A DNA stretch of 21,368 nt, taken from Chloroflexota bacterium (GTDB lineage Bacteria > Chloroflexota > Anaerolineae > Anaerolineales > DRMV01). A model generated the notes under the pieces. The model made no database searches. It worked only from the letters and a program-made list of their open reading frames with translations, and was not told the DNA's origin. Made by a program: the position numbers and the translations under genes. Below are positions 1 through 6,106 of the stretch, one piece after another. The stretch's first letter is position 1. Every line of letters starts with the position of its first letter. Location: positions 1-21,368 of the forward strand of contig JAADCW010000086.1 in assembly GCA_013154225.1 (NCBI GenBank), given 5' to 3'.

Positions 1-428
1 TGGTGACGTTGGTCATTCCGGGCTACAACGACAGCACCGAAGAGCTCATGGAAGCCGCCCGTTACATTGCTTCGGTTTCTCCCGATATTCCCTGGCATGT
101 GACCGCTTTCCATCCCGATTACAAGATGACCGACCCGCCGCCCACGTCGGTGGAAACCCTCATCCGAGCCGCGGAAATCGGCCAGGAAGCAGGGCTGCAT
201 TTTGTGTATGCTGGCAATTTGCCGGGGCATGTGGGCGAATATGAGCACACGTATTGCCCTCAATGCCATACCTTGCTCATCAAGCGTTGGGGTTTCATTG
301 TGCAGGAATACCACCTCACCGCGGAAGGGCGGTGCCCCAAATGCGGCGCGAAGATTGCCGGGGTGTGGCCTGACGACCCTGCCCAAGTGCATTTGGGCGG
401 GCCAGGCACGCCCCGGGTGGTGTGGTAA
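1..428 (+). CDS. amrS: AmmeMemoRadiSam radical SAM enzyme, C-terminal part
   Basis: This is the 3' end of a gene that begins before the window. The frame is open from base 3 (base 1-2 belong to a preceding codon) and stops with TAA at 426-428, leaving about 141 residues. The visible part has the end of a radical SAM barrel (VTLVIPGYND, WHVTAFHPDYKM) and then a C-terminal zinc-ribbon-like segment with two cysteine pairs, CPQC near residue 86 and CPKC near residue 111. That arrangement fits the AmrS component of the three-gene AmmeMemoRadiSam set, a PflA-like radical SAM protein. The CX3CX2C cluster that binds the iron-sulfur centre would lie upstream and cannot be seen. The usual partners, AMMECR1 and MEMO1 homologues, are not in this window. 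The molecular role of the system is not firmly established. The family assignment is by recognition of the C-terminal pattern. Confidence 0.85.
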   Translation, partial: VTLVIPGYNDSTEELMEAARYIASVSPDIPWHVTAFHPDYKMTDPPPTSVETLIRAAEIGQEAGLHFVYAGNLPGHVGEYEHTYCPQCHTLLIKRWGFIVQEYHLTAEGRCPKCGAKIAGVWPDDPAQVHLGGPGTPRVVW

Positions 429-452
429 GCCTTGCTGGGATGCTGAAAAGCA

Positions 453-490
453 AAACACCTCGCGCCAACCGCGCGGGGTGTTTGTTTTTT
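453..490 (+). terminator. intrinsic terminator of the radical SAM gene
   Basis: A 13-bp stem (453-465 with 471-483, one G-T wobble) with the 5-nt loop CAACC is followed by G and six T (485-490). It starts 24 bases after the stop codon at 428. The downstream gene is convergent and ends at 530, so this isolates the two. The arms also carry A-rich sequence on the left, so some bidirectional activity is possible. Confidence 0.9.
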
Positions 491-529
491 GGGAAGTCTT
501 GCCGTTCAGCGTGTTTGTTCGCTCAGGGG

Positions 530-1381
530 CTATGTCGCGGCCAGGATGAACAAATTGAGGGTGCGCGGCCCGAACAAAGTTGTGGTGATGCTGTCGGTTT
601 GGGTGACATGCACCAGCCTTTGCTTGCCGTCGTTGGCCAGGCGGTCGCGGAGGTTGTTGGCTTCCCGATGAAAGTGGTGAGGATGGTGCGCGATGACAAT
701 GGATTGCAACGCGTTGAATTCGTTGGTGAATTCCTGCAGCAGGTCGAGCAGGTGGCGAGGGGAGCGGGCTTTGTGCAAAGGGGCCAGGCGCCCTTCTTCC
801 AGCACGAAAATGGGGCAGAGGTCGAGCATTTCGCCGATGATGGCTTGGGCTGGGTCCAGGAAGCCGCTGTGGTAAAGGTAGGTCAGCGATTGGACGCACA
901 TGGTGGTGTAGATGCGGCTTACCATGTCGCGAATGTGGCTCAGGATTTCAAAGATGCTGGCGCCGGACGAGGCCATTTGGGCCGCGGCCTGTACCAGCCA
1001 CCCCAACCCAATGCCAAAGGTTTGGGTATCCACCACGTAGATGGGGTAGCCTTTGGTGACCTGGTTGGCGGCCTGCACCGCAGCCTGGAAAAGCGGTGTG
1101 GTGCTGTTGCCCATGGGGAGCAGAAGCAAGCCGTCGTAATAGGGAATGAGTGCGGTAAGGAAACTGGCAATTTCGCCCACGTTGGGGGTTTGGAGGGTTG
1201 GCGGCTCGCTGTGATGGAGCAGGCTGGTGGGAAGCGCGTTTTGCAGGTCGCTTTGATGCGGAGAAAAAGACTGCCCCTGCCAATGGACATGCAGGGGCAG
1301 TGTGTATACGCGGTCGTTTCCCGTAAAGTTGGGGGTCAGAAATTGGGCTGATGCGTCGGTGATGATGCCCACGCCGCGCAT
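530..1381 (-). CDS. divergent DegV/FakB-like fatty-acid-binding protein
   Basis: A 283-residue protein of the DegV family (fatty-acid-binding partners of fatty acid kinase). The fold can be followed by its N-terminal ITDASA (usually VTDST), PPTLQTP near residue 60 (usually LPTSQPS), PMGNSTTPLFQAA near 89-100 (usually ISSxLSGTYQSA) and PIFVLEEGRLAP near 190-201. It is atypical. The usual GGRI segment reads HSGFLDPAQA (171-180), so the conserved Arg is missing. The usual HxGPG near the C-terminus reads LFGPR (269-273), so the His is missing. The ATG at 1379-1381 lies 3 bases after the fakA stop, and the end of fakA supplies a GGTGGAG ribosome site, so the two are co-transcribed and probably translationally coupled. 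It could be a FakB with altered ligand, or a subunit that no longer binds lipid. Family call is firm, function is inferred. Confidence 0.82.
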   Translation of the reverse strand: MRGVGIITDASAQFLTPNFTGNDRVYTLPLHVHWQGQSFSPHQSDLQNALPTSLLHHSEPPTLQTPNVGEIASFLTALIPYYDGLLLLPMGNSTTPLFQAAVQAANQVTKGYPIYVVDTQTFGIGLGWLVQAAAQMASSGASIFEILSHIRDMVSRIYTTMCVQSLTYLYHSGFLDPAQAIIGEMLDLCPIFVLEEGRLAPLHKARSPRHLLDLLQEFTNEFNALQSIVIAHHPHHFHREANNLRDRLANDGKQRLVHVTQTDSITTTLFGPRTLNLFILAAT

Positions 1382-1384
1382 GGC

Positions 1385-3067
1385 TTACTCCACCGAGAGA
1401 ATGAGGGGGTAGTGCGGCTGTCCACCAAATTGGACTTCGATCTCCTGGTCGGGGTAGGCTTCGCGGATGACGTCGGCCAGGCGATGGGCTTCGCTCTTGG
1501 AGAGGCCGTCGCCGTAGAACAGGGTGATGAGTTCGTATTCTTCGGCTTCGGCTTGGCGCAGCAAGCCCAGCACGGCCTCGTCCAGCCCGTCTGCGGCCAA
1601 CACCAGTTTGCCATCCAGCAGGGCGATGTGTTGGCCTTCTTCCACCGCGACGCCGTCCAATTCCACGGTGCGGGTGGCCACGGTGATTTCGCCGCTGATG
1701 ACGTCGCGCATGGATTCTTCCATCGCGGCGACCACTTCGTCCAAATCGCCGTCGGGGTCAAAGGCCAGCATGGCCGCCAGCCCTTGGGGCACGGTGCGGC
1801 TGGGGATGACCGCGACCTTTTTCACGGTCACATCGCGGGCTTGCTGTGCGGCCAGCACCACGTTTTTGTTGTTGGGCAGAATGATGATTTTATCGGTCGG
1901 GAGGTTTTCAAAGGCGCGCAAAATATCCTGGGTGCTGGGGTTCATGGTTTGCCCGCCTTCCACAATCGCGGCCGCACCCAGGCTGGCAAACACGCGGGCA
2001 ATGCCCGGCCCCGGCGCCACCGCGACCACCGCAATTTGGCCGGGTTCCACATTGGCCAGTTCGTAGCGGGTGCCGTCGCTTTCGCCGCTTTGTTCTTCCA
2101 TTTGGGCGATGAGGTTTTCGATTTGCACTTTGGTGACCGTGCCCAGGCTCATCGCGTAGTCAATGGGTTTGTAGCGGTTTTCGGTGGGCACGTGGATGTG
2201 CAGGCGGTACATGCCGTCGCCTTCGCCCACTTGAATGGACGTGCCCATGTCTTCCAATTCGCTGTAAAAGGCTTCCAGATCCAGGGGTTGGTGGGGTTTG
2301 AAGTCCAGCACGACTTCGTAATCCTGGCCGGGTTCGATGGCTTCGTGTGCGTGTTCCAGGTTGAGGGAAGCCAGCGGTTTGACCGCGGTGAGGGCTTTAT
2401 CCAACGGTTGGCCGTCCACGTGGCGCAACATGCCTTCCAGGATGAAGAACAGGCCTTTGCCGCCGGAATCCACCACGCCGGCTTCTTTGAGCACAGGGAG
2501 GAGTTCGGGGGTGCGCTCGACCGAGGCGTCTGCGGCCTGCACCGCGATTTCCAAAATGGCAATGGGGTCGTCGGTGTGGGCCAGGGCTTCTTCCGCGGCC
2601 GCGGCCACGTCTTTGGCCACGGTGAGGATGGTGCCCTCTACGGGCCGCACCACGCCTTTGTAGGCGGTATCCCGAGCCGAAGCCAGCCCTTGCACGAACG
2701 TGGCAGCATCCAGGGTTTCGGCTTCGCTAACGCCTTTGGCAAAGCCGCGCCACAATTGGGAAAGGATAACCCCGGAGTTGCCGCGTGCACCCATGAGCGC
2801 GCCGTGGGCCACGGCTTTGCTCATTTTGCCAAAATGTTCTTCGGGCGAGTCTTTGATCTCGTCCCATGCAGACTGCATGGTCAGCACCATGTTGGTGCCG
2901 GTGTCGCCGTCGGGCACGGGGAAGACGTTGAGGGCGTTGACCACTTCTTGATTGGTGCGAAGCCAAGTGAGCGCGGCGTCAACCAAGCGTTTGAGGGCTT
3001 GGCCGTTGATGGGCCTGCGGCGCAGCGCCTGACGGCGGGTTTCGTTAGGGGTGATTTTGACTGCCAT
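1385..3067 (-). CDS. fakA: fatty acid kinase FakA (DAK2/YloV family)
   Basis: A 560-residue protein matching the FakA/YloV family, which uses ATP to phosphorylate fatty acids held by a DegV-type FakB. The N-terminal DhaL/DAK2 kinase domain (about 22-215) has NVFPVPDGDTGTNM at 47-60, with the Mg-binding Asp residues at 53 and 55, and GARGNSGVILSQ at 93-104. The middle domain carries RLHIHVP with His290 and His292, equivalent to two zinc ligands known in S. aureus FakA. The C-terminal domain has GGQTMNPST at 371-379 and IILPNNKN near 396. The length is normal for the family. There is no cysteine anywhere in the protein, so the Cys zinc ligand described for S. aureus is absent. The ATG has AGGAG six bases upstream and lies 8 bases after the Asp23 stop. 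It is the middle gene of an Asp23-fakA-degV operon. Confidence 0.93.
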   Translation of the reverse strand: MAVKITPNETRRQALRRRPINGQALKRLVDAALTWLRTNQEVVNALNVFPVPDGDTGTNMVLTMQSAWDEIKDSPEEHFGKMSKAVAHGALMGARGNSGVILSQLWRGFAKGVSEAETLDAATFVQGLASARDTAYKGVVRPVEGTILTVAKDVAAAAEEALAHTDDPIAILEIAVQAADASVERTPELLPVLKEAGVVDSGGKGLFFILEGMLRHVDGQPLDKALTAVKPLASLNLEHAHEAIEPGQDYEVVLDFKPHQPLDLEAFYSELEDMGTSIQVGEGDGMYRLHIHVPTENRYKPIDYAMSLGTVTKVQIENLIAQMEEQSGESDGTRYELANVEPGQIAVVAVAPGPGIARVFASLGAAAIVEGGQTMNPSTQDILRAFENLPTDKIIILPNNKNVVLAAQQARDVTVKKVAVIPSRTVPQGLAAMLAFDPDGDLDEVVAAMEESMRDVISGEITVATRTVELDGVAVEEGQHIALLDGKLVLAADGLDEAVLGLLRQAEAEEYELITLFYGDGLSKSEAHRLADVIREAYPDQEIEVQFGGQPHYPLILSVE

Positions 3068-3075
3068 GTGCTCTC

Positions 3076-3528
3076 CTACGCGTCCTTGGTTTCTTTTTTG
3101 CTGGACTTCTTTTTCTTCCCCTTGTTTTTGCTCTTGTTTTTGCCTTCTGGCTTTTCTTCTTCCGACGGTGCGTTTTCACCGTTGCTCACCCGCAGTCCGC
3201 GCACGTGCACGTTGACGGCTTTGACCGGCAGGCCGACGGTTTTCTCAACATGATAGCGCACCAAATTGGCCGCGCTGTTGGCCACCGCGGTGATGCGGGT
3301 GCCGTATTCCACGATGATGTAAAGGTCAATCTCAATGCCGCCCTCATCGTAGCGGACTTCGATGCCTTCGGTGGGGTCTTTGGCCAGCGCGTGGGCAATG
3401 CCGCTCACCAGATTTTTGGGAGCCAACCCCACCACGCCATACGATTTGAGCACAGCCTGATGGGCGATGGCGGCAATCACCCGTGGGGAGATGCGAATGG
3501 TGCCCAGGGGAGTGCGGTCGTCGTTCAT
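3076..3528 (-). CDS. Asp23/Gls24 (YloU-like) family protein with lysine-rich tail
   Basis: A 150-residue Asp23/Gls24 family protein. The first ~115 residues show the family pattern: GTIRISPRVIAAIAHQAVL, a central GVVGLAP, an acidic EVRYDEGGIEIDLYIIVEYG strand pair, and a final VKAVNVHVRGLRV strand. Residues from about 122 to 150 form a low-complexity tail dominated by Lys, with Ser, Asn and Glu. The gene directly precedes fakA (8-base gap), an arrangement also found in Firmicutes as yloU-yloV. Asp23 proteins there are abundant, membrane-associated and linked to envelope stress, but the biochemical role is not settled. The ATG at 3528 is preceded by GAGAGG. No convincing -10 box was seen for this operon in the 272-base gap to rpmB. 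Confidence 0.88.
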   Translation of the reverse strand: MNDDRTPLGTIRISPRVIAAIAHQAVLKSYGVVGLAPKNLVSGIAHALAKDPTEGIEVRYDEGGIEIDLYIIVEYGTRITAVANSAANLVRYHVEKTVGLPVKAVNVHVRGLRVSNGENAPSEEEKPEGKNKSKNKGKKKKSSKKETKDA

Positions 3529-3701
3529 GGGAAACCTCTCTGAGGGGAAATGTGCAGCATTCTGGCCCGGGTTGCGGGCAAAAAGCGAAAACGGCCAAAA
3601 GCCTTGGGCAGATGCGGCCCCTTGGGGGCCTTAGGATGGCCGCGCGTGCGGTGATGCTGCACGCGCATGGCGTTTGATGACACCCTTTTTAACCCAAAAC
3701 G

Positions 3702-3730
3702 TTGCCAGAGGATGCACTTTGTGGTAAGAT
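3702..3730 (+). promoter_or_regulatory. predicted rpmB promoter
   Basis: TTGCCA (3702-3707), a 17-base spacer and TAAGAT (3725-3730) make a sigma70-type promoter. Start of transcription would be near 3737, giving a leader of about 64 bases before the rpmB ATG at 3801. The -35 matches consensus at five of six positions, the -10 at four of six. It lies in the 272-base divergent gap between the Asp23 operon and rpmB. Confidence 0.5.
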
Positions 3731-3800
3731 TGCCCGCGCCTTGCGGGAAGCCGCATGGCCTTTTGTGTGTTGACGTAATCTCGGCTAAAGGATGGGCATC

Positions 3801-3986
3801 ATGGCGAAGTGCGAAATTTGCGGCAAGACCACGACTTTTGGACGCAATCGCCCCTGGTCGAAGAAGTCCACGCCGCGTACCTTCCGCCCCAATCTGCACA
3901 AGGTGACCATCTGGGAAGATGGGCGCAAGGTGCGGAAGACGGTCTGCACGCGTTGTCTGCGGACAATGGTCAAGACCAAGGGGTAA
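3801..3986 (+). CDS. rpmB: 50S ribosomal protein L28 (bL28)
   Basis: A 61-residue bL28 of the large ribosomal subunit. The sequence starts MAKCEICGK and continues with the typical basic body (STPRTFRPNLHKV, GRKVRKTVCTRC). Cys4/Cys7 and Cys49/Cys52 form the four-cysteine, zinc-binding version of L28. An in-frame ATG at 3792 exists, but AAAGG at 3787-3791 is directly against that codon and nine bases ahead of the ATG at 3801, and MAKCEICG is the family's normal N-terminus, so 3801 is chosen. The gene is monocistronic, with its own predicted promoter upstream and a hairpin terminator downstream. It runs opposite to the genes on both sides. Confidence 0.97.
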   Translation: MAKCEICGKTTTFGRNRPWSKKSTPRTFRPNLHKVTIWEDGRKVRKTVCTRCLRTMVKTKG

Positions 3987-4012
3987 GTGGCTTATTCGTG
4001 TTTTCAGGCGAT

Positions 4013-4038
4013 AAAATCACGGCATTGCCGTGATTTTT
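4013..4038. terminator. bidirectional intrinsic terminator between rpmB and rpe
   Basis: A perfect 11-bp stem (4013-4023 with 4027-4037) with loop ATT. The arms are AAAATCACGGC and its complement, so each strand reads a GC-rich hairpin followed by a short T-run (five T on plus, four on minus). It sits in the convergent gap between rpmB (stop 3986) and rpe (stop 4044) and can serve both. Confidence 0.85.
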
Positions 4039-4043
4039 CGCTT

Positions 4044-4703
4044 TTAAAGCCCCGCGGCCCGACGAAGGGCCTGCATGCCCGCGGCAATGCCTTGCGGGTG
4101 GCGGAAGATGGCGCTTGCGGCCACGAAAACATCCACACCCGCGGCTTGCGCCTGCGGGAGGGTTTGGGCATTGATGCCGCCGTCCATTTGAATCAGGGCT
4201 TGGGGGTTGATTTCGTCTAACTTCTGACGCAGCACGCGCGCCTTGGGCAAAACTTCGGGTAAGAAGGCCTGCCCCGAAAAGCCAGGGTTGACCGACATCA
4301 CCAGCACCACATCCACCAAATGGAGCACAGGGAACACGGCTTCGGCAGGGGTGCCCGGGTTGAGGGCAACGCCAGCTTTGCATCCCAGCGCCCGAATGCG
4401 CTGTAAGGCTCGATGGATATGGGGGGTGGCTTCCACGTGCACAGTGATGGAATCTGCCCCAGCCTGGGCAAAGGCTTCTAACATGGGTTCGGGGCGTTCC
4501 ACCATGAGGTGGACGTCCACCAAGCGGTCGGTGGCCTGGCGCACCGCGGCCACCGTGGCCGTGCCCAAGGTGATGTTGGGCACGAAATGGCCGTCCATGA
4601 CGTCCACGTGAATCCAATCCGCGCCGTGGGCAACGGCTTCGTGGATTTGATCACCCAGGCGGGTGAGGTCTGCAGAGAGAATGGAAGGGGCAAAGTAGGC
4701 CAT
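4044..4703 (-). CDS. rpe: ribulose-phosphate 3-epimerase
   Basis: A 219-residue enzyme interconverting ribulose-5-phosphate and xylulose-5-phosphate in the pentose phosphate pathway. It is a cytosolic TIM barrel of normal length. Signature segments are APSILSAD at 5-12, WIHVDVMDGHFVPN at 30-43, VDVHLMV at 62-68, VMSVNPGFSGQ near 135-145 and IQMDGGIN near 171-178. Metal ligands His32, Asp34, His65 and Asp174 are all present, Asp34 and Asp174 being the catalytic acid/base pair. No Shine-Dalgarno sequence precedes the ATG. An extended -10 lies so close that the mRNA is predicted to start within about 3 bases of the ATG. The upstream same-strand gene is the Ser/Thr kinase. Confidence 0.97.
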   Translation of the reverse strand: MAYFAPSILSADLTRLGDQIHEAVAHGADWIHVDVMDGHFVPNITLGTATVAAVRQATDRLVDVHLMVERPEPMLEAFAQAGADSITVHVEATPHIHRALQRIRALGCKAGVALNPGTPAEAVFPVLHLVDVVLVMSVNPGFSGQAFLPEVLPKARVLRQKLDEINPQALIQMDGGINAQTLPQAQAAGVDVFVAASAIFRHPQGIAAGMQALRRAAGL

Positions 4704-4712
4704 AGCAGCGCA

Positions 4713-4721
4713 ATTATAGCA
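4713..4721 (-). promoter_or_regulatory. extended -10 promoter of rpe (leaderless start)
   Basis: On the minus strand the sequence reads TGCTATAAT, a perfect extended -10 element (TGN plus TATAAT). No good -35 is present, as expected for extended -10 promoters. Only nine bases separate the hexamer from the rpe ATG at 4703, so transcription should begin at about 4706-4707. Confidence 0.6.
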
Positions 4722-4743
4722 CAGGGGTTTTATCGCATTCTAA

Positions 4744-4790
4744 GGCGCATCATGCGCCGCGCGTGCCTTGAGGATAGCCAACAAGGCTAT
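4744..4790 (-). terminator. hairpins after the kinase gene, possible weak terminator
   Basis: Two hairpins lie behind the kinase stop codon. One is a 6-bp stem (4774-4779 with 4785-4790) overlapping the stop. The other is a 6-bp stem GGCGCA/TGCGCC (4744-4749 with 4753-4758, loop TCA). On the minus strand the second is followed by TTAGAATG, not a proper T-run, so termination may be partial and some kinase transcripts may run into rpe. Confidence 0.35.
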
Positions 4791-5848
4791 TTGGGCCCGT
4801 GGTAGAGCAGATAGACCCACACCCACAGCGGCACCAGCCCGCCCACAGCCATCAAAGCCACCATAGCCAGGATTACGGTTACCCAGTCAATGTCCAAAGG
4901 GTCTTTGGGCGGCGGAGGCGGTGGCGCCATGTCGTGGGGCTTGGGCTGGGGGGAAGGCGGCGGAGGCGTTGGGGCTGGCCTGGCAGGTTTGGCAGGTTGA
5001 ACCAGGGGCGTGGACGCGGTTTCTTTGGGGGCTTCCAGAAACGTCAGCAGAACCCGCCCGAACTGGTCGGCTGTGCGATAGCGGGCTGAAGGCTCTTTGG
5101 AGAGCACTTTGAGGATGACTTTTTCCAGCCGTTCGGGAATGTCGGGCGCGAACACGCTGGGAGGCACGGGCGGGGCTTCCCGGTGCATTCGCGCCAGTTC
5201 TTCTGGGTCGTCCGAGAGGAAGGGGAGGCGGCGGGTGAGCATCTCGTAGAGCACCACGCCGAGGGAATACACGTCCGAAGCGGGCAACGGAGGCTTGCCC
5301 GCGGCTTGCTCAGGCGAAAAATACTGCGGCGACCCCCAAACCACATGGGCTTGCTCTTGCGCGTGGGCCGACGCCCGCGCGCGGGCAATACCAAAGTCGG
5401 TCACTTTCAGCCGCCCATCGGGGGTAACCAGCAGGTTTTGGGGCTTGACGTCGCAGTGCACCAGGCCGGCCCTGTGGGCATAGCCCAACCCCGCGCAGGC
5501 CTGCACCATGAGCGGCAAAGCTTCTTCTGGGGAAAGAGGCCCCCGCTCGTCCAGCAACTGCCGCAGGGTCTGGCCGGGGACGTATTCCATCACGATGAAC
5601 AACTGATCGCCGTCGTAGCCAAAATCGTACACGGTCACGATGTTGGGGTGGCTCAAGCGCGCCACCGCGGTGGCTTCCTGGCGGAAGCGTTCCCGAAAAT
5701 GGGGATCGCGCGCATATTCCGCCCGCAAGACCTTGACGGCCACAGGGCGTTCCAGGACGCGGTCGTAGGCGCGGTACACGTATGCCATCCCGCCCCGCCC
5801 CAGCAGATGACGCAGTTCATAGCGTCCTGCCAAAAGTGTGGTTTCCAT
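4787..5848 (-). CDS. membrane-anchored Ser/Thr protein kinase (Hanks type)
   Basis: A 353-residue protein with an N-terminal kinase domain (about 9-270), a proline-rich linker (about 275-320) and one C-terminal hydrophobic segment (WVTVILAMVALMAVGGLVPL) ending a few residues before the C-terminus. Kinase motifs present: GRGGMAYVY (glycine loop, 17-25), VAVK (Lys39), HCDVKPQN (131-138) and DFG (151-153), then SPEQ in place of APE. The usual HRD Arg is Cys, and the stretch between DFG and SPEQ has no Thr. No extracellular PASTA or other sensor domain exists. The ATG at 5848 has AAGGA seven bases upstream. A longer in-frame start at 5902 adds 18 basic residues unlike the family and is not used. 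A TACAAT at 6004-6009 on the minus strand is a possible -10. Gene order to rpe resembles prkC-rpe of Bacillus, though cpgA and a phosphatase are missing. Confidence 0.93.
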   Translation of the reverse strand: METTLLAGRYELRHLLGRGGMAYVYRAYDRVLERPVAVKVLRAEYARDPHFRERFRQEATAVARLSHPNIVTVYDFGYDGDQLFIVMEYVPGQTLRQLLDERGPLSPEEALPLMVQACAGLGYAHRAGLVHCDVKPQNLLVTPDGRLKVTDFGIARARASAHAQEQAHVVWGSPQYFSPEQAAGKPPLPASDVYSLGVVLYEMLTRRLPFLSDDPEELARMHREAPPVPPSVFAPDIPERLEKVILKVLSKEPSARYRTADQFGRVLLTFLEAPKETASTPLVQPAKPARPAPTPPPPSPQPKPHDMAPPPPPPKDPLDIDWVTVILAMVALMAVGGLVPLWVWVYLLYHGPK

Positions 5849-6059
5849 ACCGCTGTCCTTACGCCCAGAATAGGAAGCCTTACGCAGTTTCGGCGGCTTC
5901 AAGTGCCTCTTGGCGAGGGAAAAGCCAGGCTGGAGGCTATTTGCTCACCTGGCCGCGCACCCACTGCGCAATGCCTGAAACATGGTGCCTGTAAAGCAAC
6001 GTAATTGTAACGGAAAGCCAGAGCCTTTACCAGAGTGAGGCAACAGCGCGTATCTGCGA

Positions 6060-6065
6060 TATAAT
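6060..6065 (+). promoter_or_regulatory. predicted -10 box of the M50 protease operon
   Basis: TATAAT at 6060-6065 lies 41 bases ahead of the protease ATG, in the 258-base divergent gap with the kinase gene. No strong -35 is seen (TGAGGC at 6036-6041 with an 18-base spacer is weak). Start of transcription would be near 6072. Confidence 0.4.
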
Positions 6066-6106
6066 CAGCATCACACACCCGCGTTGACGAAAGGAAAGCA
6101 AGGACA

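Noticed and set aside
1412..3253. Plus-strand open frame of 613 codons opposite fakA and the Asp23 gene
   Set aside because: It is antisense to two clearly recognised genes, its translation is rich in His, Gly, Phe and Gln without any family motif, and such frames arise from GC-rich third codon positions.
3567..3630. Inverted repeats GGCCCC/GGGGCC (3616-3630) and a GCCCG-type palindrome upstream of the Asp23 gene
   Set aside because: Stems are short with no T-run and no match to a known leader RNA. In sequence this GC-rich they are expected by chance.
3529..3800. Search for a tRNA, riboswitch or small gene in the largest intergenic gap
   Set aside because: Apart from the predicted rpmB promoter I found no cloverleaf, known riboswitch core or plausible small reading frame.
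5849..5902. N-terminal extension of the kinase by 18 residues
   Set aside because: AAGGA sits correctly before the ATG at 5848, and the extension is basic, unlike the family start just ahead of the glycine loop.
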